DNA of 64,000 nucleotides, from NCBI RefSeq assembly GCF_047663525.1, contig NC_092606.1, positions 5,020,501 through 5,084,500 on the forward strand, written 5' to 3'. The translations under genes and the position numbers were made by a program. This DNA comes from Anas platyrhynchos. Lineage: Eukaryota; Chordata; Aves; Anseriformes; Anatidae. Below, piece after piece: positions 1 through 11,590 of this stretch. The notes under the pieces are model-generated. The model was not told the DNA's origin and did not search any database. It worked only from the letters and a program-made list of their open reading frames with translations. How positions within the stretch are numbered: position 1 is the stretch's first letter; the number at the start of each line of letters is the position of its first letter.

Positions 1-65
1 GGCAGGCTACACGGAGCCTCCGCACCCGCAGGGTGAGGCTGGATGCTGCCCCGCTCGCCTCCAGC

Positions 66-3000
66 TCACTGCGGAGGTGACTCTTCCACGGCAGCTGAAA
101 GACAAAAAACAACACCATGAATAAGCCCTAAGCCAGCGCTCGATGAAGCTGCAGCGAGGAGTGTCCTGCAGCAACAGATGAGCAATGCAAACCCTGCCCT
201 GCTGCCCCTGGAAGAGTCAGTGGCAGAGCCCAAGCAGGAGGAAATATCTCGAGGCTCGCGCCTTCCTCCTCCTCTCCAGCACGCCCGGCTTCTCCCAGTT
301 ATCCCAGGCCTGTGTTTGCAGTGGGATTGAGCAAAGGGTGCAGCAGCAGTCTCACAATAAAGCGGGCACAAGTCCAAACCAGTCAAAAACAGCGCTGGCC
401 ACATGGGAGGAAACCGCAGAGCGGTGCACAACTGCCGCCCCAAAGGTGGAGCGCGGCTCGGCAGTGCCAGCACCCCTCCCAGCTCACAGCCAGACCTGAA
501 AGTGGCTGGAACATCAAACGTGTCGCCAGCTCGGGCTCTTTTTGGAGAGGTTTCCAGGGGACTGAGCTGTGTGAAAGCCCGAAATGAGAACTTCAGCCCT
601 GGTGCTGAATCTCGCAGCCGAGCCTCTGTGAGCTCAGCCCCTGGGAGCCCAGAACTCAGCTGCCCAGAGCTCAGCGTGACTCCAGCACGGGAAGGGGTTG
701 CAGCTTGCAGCATTTTGCTCCCACGGCAAATTCCCTGCTTGTTCCTGAGCCCGGGGACTTGGCTGTTCCCCCGGTACCCTTCACAGCAGCACGCATCACG
801 TGAGAGCTCGGCACTCATGGCAGCACCGGGACCGATGCCGCTGCGCTGGGGCAGCCAGCGGGCCTCCTCCCCTCGGGGCTGTAATTAGCCTCCTTGAAGT
901 GGGCTGGGGCTGGGATCCCTCAGCCCAGAGCCGAGGCCATAATCAGCCCGGCAGAGGAGGAAGAAAGGCCCCCTCCAGCACTCTGGGCCAGGCTCCCATC
1001 GTACGCCCAGGCAGCGGAAGGGCAGGGTGATGCCACGGGCACGTTGTAACCACGCAGCGAGGCTGCCTTTGGCCCCAGCTGAGAGGAACCACAAAAACCA
1101 TCGCTATCTTTTCCAAACCACAACGGAGAGCCGGCAGCCAAAACGACGCCTCAAATCTCAGCTTCTTATTTCAGCAGCAGCAATTAAGAGGGCCGCTCTT
1201 TTGGGATACTCGGCACGCCAGCTCCCCACCAGCTGCAGCCTGGCCAGCCCACCTGGCCGGGAGCGCGTGAGCCAGCCTCTGCCACCCCTCTCTGCTCCCC
1301 CAGCCCAGGGAAAACAGCAGTGCCACGGGGCGGTGCGGCAGAAGGGGAGTATTTCTGCACTTCAGGTTATTTCTGTTCCTCTAGATGGACAGGAATAACG
1401 CACAGCTATGTGCTGGGGTTGCTCGGTGCAGCTCTGGGCACGAGGCATTGTGTCTGGCTGGGCTGTGAGAGCAGGAATCTCGGCAGCAAAGCCTCTACTC
1501 ACGCTTTACAGCCAGCAGCGTGTTCCCGTGGCAGCAGGCTACGGAGGTCACCAGGTATGGATGCGTCTCCTCCAGCTGCACAGGCCTCGGCGCTCCCGTT
1601 TCCTCGTCCTTCCTGCCCAAGCGTCCCCTGGCTCCTTTCCCCCAGGTGCACACCTCGCCATCTGCAGAGGGACACAGCTGGCTGCACGCAGGGCTCCCGG
1701 TGGCCTTCACCAGGGAGCAGCCTCCCCTCCACCTGGAGCTTTCTCCTGCTTTACCCAGCAACGTGAACTCCAGGCACAGGGAAGTCAGGGCCTGCTGCAG
1801 CCCAGCACGCGGGGGTTTAAGCCTCACCTGCTCCGATGGCCACGGTGAAGGCGTCCCCACAAGCCACCACGGTGACCTTCATGGCCTGGAGCCCCACCAC
1901 CAGGTGTGGCACGCGACTGTTGCGGCAGGAGTTGGTGCCCAGCTGCCCGTGCTGGTTGCTCCCAAAGGCGTAACACTGGCCAGAAGCTGACAACAGAGAG
2001 AGGAGAAACAAAGGGGGTGTCAAAGGATGTAAGGAAGCCCCAAACCTCAAACAGAGATGGGAAAAACGAATGGGTTTCACCCAAGGATGCACAGAAGCCC
2101 TTTGCTCTCTACCACGCTGAGCATCCTACTCCACAGAGCTCCAGCACTGGGAGCAGGCTGGCTCTTGAGCCTCTTTTAGGCTTTTATCTACAAGAAAGGG
2201 AGGAAGAGAGAGCAAAGGCAGCCCCCTCTCAGGGGTCTGGGCACCCAAGCCTCACCTGTGACCGCAGCAGAGTGCGCCGTACCGATGTCAGCGCACACAA
2301 TCGGCTCTTGGTTCAAAGGGGCTGACTGGGCGCACGTGAACACGGTGGCCTCTTCCACCTGGTCCTCCGGGGAAGGTTCTTCTGCTGATCTGATCTGGTC
2401 CAGGCCCAGCTTGTTACACCTGCAAAGAGAAAAGGGCAGCTGAGAGCTGGCTGAATCCAGCCTCAAATCCTGCCCGAGCATAACAGCAGCACCAGCAGTG
2501 AGAAGCTGGGGAGCAGCATCACATGGAGATGTCTTCTCAAGACCATCTTTGTGGTGGATGCAGCAAGGGCCTGAGGAAGCTGTAAGGCAGGCTCTGAGGT
2601 CTCCCAGACCCTCGTTTCCCCTACCTGTTGCTCCCGCAAGCGAGAATCTGGTTCTTCACTGTGAGGACCATGGAGGAATCGATGCCACAGATGACCCGCT
2701 GAGCCTCGTGCTCCGGTGGGACTGCTACCTGCTGGGGGGAGTTATGGCACTCCAGGGTGCCCAGCCCAAGCCGACCTGGCAGGAGGAACAAAGCAGGGCA
2801 CAGCTGAGGGCAAGGCACAAACTGAGCACACCCCCAGGAGCCACTGCACCAATGGGGCTGCCTGCGAGAGCCCAGCCTGGGATTTATCACCAGGAAAGGC
2901 AGCAAAAACCCAAGCACGGGGGCCCTGGTATGCGCTGAAGCAGCTGCAACTTGTCCACACCCACCCAGCCTGGCACATCTGGAGCGGACTGCAGGCGAGC

Positions 3001-6000
3001 AGGGCCACGTGGGAGCAGGCAACGGAAAGCAGGAGCCCCGTTTGGCTCAGCAGAGCCCTTCTTACCATTATCCCCCCTGCCCCAGGCAAAGACTTCCCGT
3101 TCGTTGGAAACTGCCAGGACGTGGGACGCGCCACAGGCCACCTGCACCATCTCGTAGCCCAGCAGGGCCTCCACGATCTTGGGCTGGCAGGGGAAGAGCA
3201 GCAGCCGTCAGCCGAGACCTCCCAGCCCGCCCGGCTGCTCCCATCCCTCCCACCCTGTCCTGTCCGCCCCCCTCGAGCCCAAGCGCAGCGCTGGCACCAT
3301 CCCAGTTTTCATCCAACACAAACACCGGCGAATTTTTTTTTGTTTTTCTGTTCCAAACAGCCTTCAAAGGGTTTTAAGAGACTACGTGCACGCAGCACAG
3401 AAGATAACGCAAACATCTCAGGGGCGGAAGAAAGCAGCCAGCACAACGGTTTGGAGAGGGAAGAGGTGCAGCCGAAGGGCTGGGATTCGCCCCCCTGCCC
3501 GTGCGGGGAGTGCCAGGGGCTGTTAACGCCCGCTCTGAGCAGGCAGGGGCTTGGTGCAGGATGCGTTGGCTGAAAAGCTCCGGTGCAGAGGAGCCGTGAG
3601 CCATCGCCACGTCCTCGTTAGGGCGTGGGGAGACCGCGATCTCCACGGTTCATCCAGCCCCTGCTGTGACCTGCTGTTAGATCTGACACCTCGCCGCGGC
3701 AAGCCTCCTGCTCATTATGTGCCTGAAGTGAAAAGCACCATTTGCTGGGAGCTGGCTGCTGCTCCCAATTGGTTTCCCCCCCCCCAAGCAATAAACACCC
3801 AGCAGCTCAGCTCCGGCCGGAGCGAGGCACAAATGAGCCAGCTGACCACAGAGACAAATGGCACCAGTCCCCGGGCTCGGCTGGAAGCCATCGGCTGCTG
3901 CCACATCCGAGGGCAGGCGAGGAAGAAGCTGGAAGGGAACAACAACCCCGCAGCCCCGGCACTGGGAGCCAATCGGAAACACACAGCTCTTCTTTAAATA
4001 CTGGCTCTTTTGAAAAATAACTTTTCTCAGTGAACCCTGGCAGCTGCAGGCCAAGAGTGAAGCAGGCAGGTGTGTGATTGGAGGCAGGCTCCAAGCTGGG
4101 CGCCTGCCAACAGCAACCACAAGGCAGCTCTTGACTTCCCCCGCGCTCAAAGGGATCATTGTGCGGGGCGGGGGGGAGAGGCTGGAGAGAAAAAGAGAGA
4201 GGCAGGTTGGGCTTTTTAAAACCCGCAGCGACGAGGAGAGGAGGGGGAGGGCTGCGGATGCCAGAGCACGCCTGGGATGCACACCCCTGGAGCTGGGATG
4301 AGCCGTCTCACGTGGCGGATAAAGCGCAATCCGTCCCCTGCCCCGGGGGGAGCAGTGTGCCCGGCCCCTCGGCAACAAACCTGGCTGACATCCGTGAAGT
4401 TTCCGTGCCCCAAACAGCCGTTGCTGCCGCTGCCGAAGGTCATGATGATCCCCCGGTCTGGGAAGGCAGAACGAGGTGGTGTTAGTGGTACACGTGATGC
4501 CCTGCGAGGCACACAACACACACACAGAGCCCAAAGGTGCTTCAGCAAGCTTCCAGGGAGCAGCAGCCTCGATGCGCCGCGACAGCTCGCCAAACAACCA
4601 TCAGGGTGATAGCGGGGCGCTGAGATAACATTGGTGCAGCTGTGTACGCAGGAGCTGCCGGCTGCACGGCCTGGCAAGGTGTTAAATACACAGAGCTGCT
4701 CAGCCAGCAGCCGCCCAGCAGAGCGCTGGCAGGAAACGCCACGGGGAGGGAGGACAAACACATGCTGGTGGGGTTGCTCGTCTGTCATCTACTGCCCTGA
4801 GCCCCGGCAGAAGGGCAAACAGAGCTCCCAAAGGACCCCCGGGAGGGTTTTGCTGCCTCAGGCTGGTGTGCGTGCTCTCCTCCCAGCCAGAAAGCCTCGT
4901 GGCTCGCTTTAACAGGGCGTCAGACCCTGCCTTCCTGCAGCTGAGGACAGCCAGCCCCCCAGGAGCTCACAGAAACCCCTCGTGCTGACTTCTTGTTGCC
5001 GTGCCAGTCCCCACCAGTCACTGCCTGTGTCCCTGTCACGCTCGCACAGTACGTGACAGAAAATGCCTGAAGTTCCCAGACATTCCTCACGCTCCAGGCC
5101 CCACTGCTCAGGCCATTTCTGGCTTCAGGTGACACCGCTGCAGGCAGGACAACAAACTGAATGCATTTATTGCCTTCCCCACACCAGACGGACCTTTGGG
5201 ACCTGGCTGATCAGCACCACATCATGTGAGGTCCTGTGATTCGTGCCTGACCCTACCTGACGCTCCACAGCATGCCACGGAGCCCTTCATTTCATCCCAG
5301 CCCAGTGCATCTCCCAGTTCTGCTCCGAGCAGGTAGCCCAGGCTGTCACACTGCGTTTGTAACAGCACCAAACCAGGCTGGGACTCATCTGGGACTCATC
5401 CAGGCACCAAACCAGGCAGTCCTGGGACTTATCCAGGCAGCAGCTCACCTGTGAGACAGGCTGTGAAGAGATCGCCGCAGGACACGTGTTTGATGGTCAC
5501 ACCGGACTGGCCCTCCAGAAAACGGGAAACAAACTGAGGCTGCAGCTGCTCGGTGGCTCCTGGCAGAGAGGGGCCTCCTGCAGCACCCATCGGGGGAGCC
5601 TGGAGAGGAGAAGCACCAAGAGATGGGCAGGAGAATCAAGTTAGGCCCCTTCCCACAGTGCCTGGACTAGGCTGTGGTCTGGGGGACGCAGGGCCAGGAC
5701 CTGTGCGGTGAGGGGAAGTTTCTCCTCCTCAGAAATCACCTCGGAGCCCTCGGCGGCCACTGCCCGCCCCAGTTTCCCCGTGGCTCACCTCCCACATGAT
5801 GAGCCGCCCCGATTTGGTGACCCCGGCCTTCTGCGTCCTGCCAGCAGACACCTGCACCACTTCGGTGTTGAGCATGGGCAGGCGGAGCGGGGTGGTGATG
5901 CCGCTCCCCCAGGTGTAGATGGATGACAGGGGAGGAGGGATTCCCGTCCTGGCTGAGCCACCTCGAACACCTGCGGGTCAAACAGTGACGTTTCTTACTG

Positions 6001-9000
6001 TCCTCTCTCCCGAGTGCCTCTCTGACCCCCTGACACCCAAGGAAGAGGGTTTTTTTTTGGAAACTTCCTGCCAAGACTCACCCCGTGGCCGGGCGCTGCT
6101 CACTCGTCCCCCCGTCCGGCCGTGGGTCACTGCTGGCACGGGAGCCAGGGGCTTTTCAGGCCTGCCAAATGAAAACCCAGTCCTTACCGCCAGCTCAGGG
6201 CCACCCCAGAAGGTCTGGGCAGACCTACAGCAGAAGCCACAGCTGACTGGCTCACAGAACGGCCTCGGCAGGTGCTTTAAGCCACCTGAGAAAGGGAAGT
6301 CGGTGTCAGCGTGCTTCCCCCCGAGCTCCCAGCTCTCTGTTACCGCCACGACAAGCCCACACCTGCTGCGGCCACAAGCCACAGGGCCTGCAGCTGCTGC
6401 ACGTTGGGTACTGCAGCAGAACAGCACGGGGACAACCCTTTGTGGGGCTTGTAACACAGACCACGAGCTGGTTTGATGCGTTGTGAGCCCTGGCAGCCCC
6501 TCCCGAGGGACGCAGCCGTGGCAGGATCGCTTGCCTCCTCATTTTAACGCTGCCCACGTCGGTGTAGAGGTTGAGAAGGGGGCGAATGCAGATGGCCTGG
6601 GCCATGATCTCGTTCAGCTGCGGCCGCTTGGAGGGGTCCAGGTTCAGCATGCTGAGGATGAGCTGGCGCAGGTCGGGGCTGTACCTGTCCGATATCGGGG
6701 CGAATGTCCCGCTCATGATCTTCAGCACCAAGGCAGGGAGATTCTGAGAGAAAATGAGAGAGAGACGTACAGTGGCTGGGCAGGCAGAGGCGAGGCCAAG
6801 GCTTAAGACACTCTCAGCACTGCCCTCTGCCTTCACACCATCAGGCGCAGCGAGGAGTGAACCAAGCAGGCATTTTCACCTCTGTAAGGGATCAGGATCA
6901 CAGCTCCCTGCACTGCACACAAACCCGATCTGTCTTACCGCAGCTTCAAACGCTCTCTTGAGGCTGGCGAGCTCGTACAGCACACAGCCCAAAGCCCAGA
7001 TGTCGCTCTTCTGGTTGTAAGGCTTCCCTTCGCAGAGCTCTGGGGAGATGTAGCACGGAGTTCCCACAACCTGAAAGGGATGGAGCAATCTACAGTGACG
7101 CTGTGAAAGGCAGGAAGGTGGAAGGAGAACAGCTTGGTTTACAGCCCAGGGCACTGACTGGCTGGAGCACCAAAGCTCAGGGGAGCTGGGCGTTTGTTCC
7201 CCGGTGTCAAAGTCTGGCTGACAATCTCGGTAAAAAATATGAGGATTTGCCTCCTGGAGGCCTCCCTTGCACATACAGAGATTTCCTCTCATTTTGCTGC
7301 TGTTCACTTGAGAGAATCAAAGCCCAGAGCAATGAGCACGCTATAAACGCCCAGCCAGGTCTGACCAGGTAGGGAACGATACCAAAATCTCAGGCACAGG
7401 GAGCAGATTAAGGCAAGGCAGGACAGAGGGGCACTGGCAGGAATTCAGGTGCCAGGTGTGTGTCAAATGAGCCTGCAAACACCATCCCTTAGGGTGGCAG
7501 CAGGAGAAGTTCAACTGATCCTCACCAGCGGGTTCAGACACCCCATCCTCTCTTCTCCCAGGCTTGGGCAGGCAGCTCTTGCCCACTTTTCTGCAGCCTA
7601 AAGAACCACAACAAATTTGGGCACGAAGCTACCAGCCTGTATGAACTCCGAGAAGCAAGGCAGCACTGCGTGGCCTGCTGTGAGTATCCTACCTCCAACC
7701 TTACTCCTACAGCAGCTCCCCAAAGACCATCACAAGCCAAGCCCAGCGTTTCCAGCCTGCTGCCGTGGCTGTAAGCAGCTCCCCTGTGAGGCCAGGCCAC
7801 CCACCGTGTAGGCTTTGCTCTTGCTGCTCAGGATTTTGGAGATGCCAAAGTCCCCGATCTTGACGATCATGCGGTGCTTGTCCAAGAGGATGTTCTGCGT
7901 CTTCAGGTCGCGGTGCAGGATCTGCTTGGTGTGCACGTGGTGAAGAGCCAGGAGGATCTGCACGAAGAAGTGCAGGATGGTGTCCTCATCCAGCAAGGAG
8001 TTGCAGCGCTTGTGAATAAACTCTGCCAGCGTGCCCCCTGCAAAAGGGCAGCCAAGGGCTGTCAGCAAGGGTGGCTGCACGGGGCAGCACGAGCCCAGCC
8101 TAAAAATGTGGGGGATTTAGCATCTTAATGAGCCAAGCACATGGGAAAGAACACGTCCTGGTGGGACATGTGGCACGTTCTCTCCGTGCTCCCGAGACCG
8201 TGCAGAGAACAATGGCAGCACAGTTGGTGGGATGAAGAAACAGCGAGGGAGAAGTCGCTGTTGACACACTGTCAAAGGCAGCAGGAAAAAGGAACGTGAA
8301 AATTACAGCTCCTGGAGCCCTGTCAGGACACAAACCTCGATGGCAGAACAAGATAAGCCTGTTCTGCAGACAAAAATTCTTGCAGTCCAAGAGGCCACGT
8401 GGCACTGAGAGGCCCCTGTCGAGAAGGAGAGGTCTCGATTCAGGTTTCCTGCGAAACTTTTAACAATCTCTCATGCAAATGTTGAGTTAATCTTACACTC
8501 CACGGCAAGTCTCGTTAGAAATCACATCTTCCCACACAGATCTGTGCGACCAACAGCGTGGCCAAGAGCTGACAAAAGGAAACATAAGCGAAACCCAAAC
8601 CCGGGGCAGATGGTGGAACGCTTATCATCGGCAGGGGTGTCAGAAATCTCTTTGTATCTGTTAGGAGTAGCGGGCATAAGGCGTGTAAGCACAGAAATAC
8701 GGGACGGCTGGGGGTTGGCAGGGACCTGTGGAGGTCCTCACGTCCACCCCCTGCTCACTACAGACGATTGCCCAGGCCCACGACCAGATGGCTTCTGAGG
8801 ATCTCCAGGGAGGGCGACTTCAGCACCTCTCTGGGCAACCTGTGCCAGCGCCCAGCCACTTGGCTCTTGGTCAGCTTGGCACCCACCAGGACGCACAGAT
8901 GCTGCTCTGGAAAGATCTATAAGGACCATATCTGCTCCAGAAAGCCTCGTTTGTAGTCTTGGGGGTTTCTGGAGGACAAAGTGAGGCCACAGCAGATGGA

Positions 9001-9683
9001 CCCATGGCGAGCTGAATGCTTGGTGTCCCCTGGAGCTGTCACAGGCTCGAGGGGCGAGCGGGGCGCACCTGGGGCGTACTCCATGGCGATCATGAGGGCC
9101 TTGTCCTCCAGGAAGTTCTCGTAGTACTCGATGACGTTGGGGTGGCTGAGCAGCTTCAGCACCTGGCACTCGTTCTGCGCCGCCAGCCGCTCGTCCTTGC
9201 TCATCTGCTCCACGGGGATCTGCTTCAGGATGACCAGCTTCTGGTCGGCCTTGCGCAGGCACAGGTGGACGATGCTGCGGGGACACAAGGAGGGGGACAC
9301 ACAGGGAGCCCTTGGGTGACACTTGGGCCTGGGGGCTGTCGCGTTGCCATGGCAACGGGGCCTGCATGGCAACCCCTTCCCCATCCCGGGGGGGGCTGCC
9401 ATGTCGTGTCCCCCCCCCCCCCTTTTCCCGTTACCATGGCAACAGCCAGGGTCAGCCCCCACCCCAGGGTGCCACCCTGACCCCGCGTTGCCATGGCAAC
9501 GGGCCCCGGAGCCTGGTTGCCATGGTAACGAGGCCTGCGGCCTACCACCCCGCGGTGCCCTGCCGCCCCTCACCCCCTCACCCCCTCACCCCCCCACCCC
9601 CGGAGCCCCCCTCAGCCGCCAGCCGTCCCCCCTCACCCGAAGGCCCCTCTCCCCACCACCCGGATCCGTTCGTATTTCTCCAT
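66..9683 (-). CDS. NEK8: NEK8, NIMA-related ciliary kinase with RCC1 repeats
   Basis: NEK8 is a serine/threonine kinase of the ciliary inversin compartment and is linked to nephronophthisis in humans. Fifteen coding exons join in frame to 698 aa (human about 692): 9637-9683, 9069-9274, 7805-8037, 6939-7070, 6535-6743, 6082-6161, 5789-5970, 5449-5599, 4381-4457, 3066-3183, 2625-2775, 2256-2419, 1828-1986, 1503-1661, 66-94. The kinase domain (about 1-260) has the glycine loop GRGAFG (11-16), Lys33, [11 protein letters not shown] and an APE-like SPE. The C-terminal half carries RCC1 blades such as [32 protein letters not shown] and [11 protein letters not shown]. Exon 5 ends at a GC donor (6533-6534). 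The last exon is tiny and lies 1.4 kb away; it gives a tail ending EESPPQ, like the human DEPVPP end. Retaining the last intron would instead stop at 1495-1497. The start ATG opens [10 protein letters not shown] as in the family. Confidence 0.96.
8690..8900 (-). mobile_element. CR1 LINE 3'-end fragment
   Basis: The plus strand reads like the reverse complement of the avian CR1 3' tail. It has GGTTGGCAGGGACC, then a 'gaggtcctcacgtcca..ccctgctca' block, then 'ctctctgggcaacctgtgccag'. The match fades after about 8900. The copy is old and truncated, and it lies in NEK8 intron 2 in the same sense as NEK8. Recognition is from memory of the CR1 consensus; the exact ends are uncertain. Confidence 0.8.
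9343..9529. promoter_or_regulatory. Cluster of four RFX X-box motifs in NEK8 intron 1
   Basis: Palindromic X-boxes lie at 9343-9356 (GTTGCCATGGCAAC), 9430-9443 (GTTACCATGGCAAC), 9487-9500 (GTTGCCATGGCAAC) and 9516-9529 (GTTGCCATGGTAAC). A half site CATGGCAAC is at 9365-9373. The RFX consensus is GTNRCC(0-3)RGYAAC, and RFX factors drive ciliary genes; NEK8 is ciliary. The cluster sits 108-294 bp inside intron 1, starting about 150 bp from the start codon. A weaker palindrome, GTCTCCATGGAGAC, is at 9713-9726 just upstream of the ATG. The motifs are seen directly; the regulatory role is inferred. Confidence 0.75.
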
Positions 9684-10310
9684 CGCTCCCCCTGCAGGCC
9701 CAGGCCCCCCCCGTCTCCATGGAGACACTTCCGGGTTCTTCTACGGCGGCCGCGGGCGGCCAAAACTCCCCGCTCCGCTCCCGTTATTCCCCCCCCCACC
9801 TCGTTTTAGGGCCATTCTATGGCCACGGAGCCCCCCCGGCGGCTCCTCACCGCTCCCCACCCCACCGGGGGGTCCCCTCCCGGCTGTTGGGTGCCCCCAT
9901 CCCCTCCCTGCCGCCTCCCCAAGCCAGCTTTGCCCCCCCCAGGCACCCCTCTCGGACCCCCCTGGGGGGGTCTCTGGCACCTGGGGGGGGGTCTCTGGCA
10001 CTGGGGGGAGCCCCCCCTGCCCCAAAGAGGGGCACAGGGACAGCGGTGGCACTGCCACCCCCCCTCAAGCCATGCGGTGTGGCCGTGCTGCCATCTAGCG
10101 ACACCCAGCACGGCGCGATGGGGGCTGGGGGGGTCCCCAGAGCCCCCCCTGTAGCAGTTTGGGGTGGTTGGGGGTGAGGGGACAGCGCTGCGACACCAGA
10201 GGGGGGGCTCCGGGACACGCACACAGTGCCTGGGATGGATGTGTAACACCCTGCGGGTGGGCGACGCCTGGTGTGCACTAAAGGGGCCTCAAAGCCCCCC
10301 CAGCCCCAGC
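9684..10310. other. NEK8 upstream region
   Basis: This is the sequence just 5' of NEK8, presumably its core promoter and the start of the NEK8-TLCD1 gap. It is very GC-rich and C-skewed on the plus strand. A short imperfect repeat of GGGGGGTCTCTGGCAC type is at about 9964-10005. I see no additional gene and no TATA box. Confidence 0.5.
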
Positions 10311-10314
10311 CCCC

Positions 10315-11365
10315 CAGCATGGACATGCAGTGCCCAATGCATGCCCACGTCTGTGCAATGCCCAGGATGCACGTGCAGTGCTCGATGCACACACACACAC
10401 ACGGAATGCCCAGCATGGGTGTGCAATGGCTGATGCACACACACGTGCAATGCACAACATGCACACACAATGGCCAATACACGCATGCACACGTGCAGTA
10501 CATGCAATGCCCAGCAGGGACAAAGAATGGCTGGTGCATGCACACGTACGTGCAATGCCCAGCATGGATGTGCAATGCACGGCATAGACGTGCAATGGCT
10601 GATGCACACACACACACACACGTGCAATGCCCAGCACAGAGGTGCAATGCCTGATGCATGCACACACGTGTGCAATGTTTGGCACAGACATGCAATAAGC
10701 AGTACGCAGACACCCGTGTGCAATGCTCAGCATGGACATGCAGTGCCCGATGCACACCCACACACATGTGCAATGCCCATCAGGAACATGCAATGCCCAT
10801 CAGGAACGTGCAATGCCCGATGCACACCCCCACACATGTGTGCAATGCCCAGCAGGAACATGCAATGCCTGGTGCACACCCCCACACATGTGCAATGCCC
10901 AGCAGGAACATGCAATGCCCATCAGGAACGTGCAATGCCCGATGCACACCCCCACACATGTGCAATGCCCAGCAGGAACATGCAATGCCCGGTGCATACC
11001 CCCACACGTGTGCAATGCCCAGCACGGACATGCAATGCTCAGCAGAAACATGCAATGCCCAGCAGGGACGTGCAATGCCCAATGCACACCCACACACGTG
11101 TGCAATGCCCAGCAGGAACGTGCAATGCCCGATGCACACCCCCACACATGTGCAATGCTCAGCATGGACGTGCAATGCTCAGCATGGACGTGCAATGCCC
11201 AATACACACCCCCTCACATGTGCAATGCCCAGCACAGACATGCAATGCCTGATGCACACCCCCACACGTGTGCAATGCCCAGCATGGACGTGCAATGCTC
11301 AGCAGGAACGTGCCATGCCCAGCACGGACATGCAACGCCCCATGCACACCCCCACACGTGTGCAA
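10315..11365. repeat. Minisatellite, about 21-bp subunits with CA-rich spacers
   Basis: About 1 kb is built from variants of AGCAGGAACATGCAATGCCC, interrupted by blocks of the form GATGCACACCCCCACACATG. The CA-rich block recurs at roughly 47-52, 68-72 or about 90 bp, which is a spacer plus one to three subunits. Short (CA)n runs are at 10388-10400 and 10605-10622. Because the units contain few stops, long open frames appear on both strands. Their amino-acid content is only repeated Cys, His, Met and Ala, so they are not genes. Confidence 0.9.
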
Positions 11366-11590
11366 CCCCCATCCCACCCCACACCCCCCCCTACCCCCTT
11401 CCCCTCCCTCCCTCCCCCCGGCGCAGCCGCACTTCCCGCCACGAGCTGGCGCCGGCGGGCCCGGGCGGAGGGGGCGTGGCCGTGCGGGAAAACCCCCAAG
11501 CCCCGCCCCCTCCCCTTTGGCCACGCCCCCCCGCGCCCGGCAGCCCGCGCCAGCGCGCGCCCCGGGGCGCGGGCGCGGGAGCGGAGCGCG
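11366..11590 (+). promoter_or_regulatory. TLCD1 promoter (CpG-island type)
   Basis: The stretch is C-rich, then has several GC/KLF boxes (GGGGCGTGG near 11470, CCCCGCCCC near 11500, CCACGCCCC near 11520). It runs straight into the TLCD1 start codon at 11591. There is no TATA box. The transcription start is not fixed by sequence alone. Confidence 0.5.
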
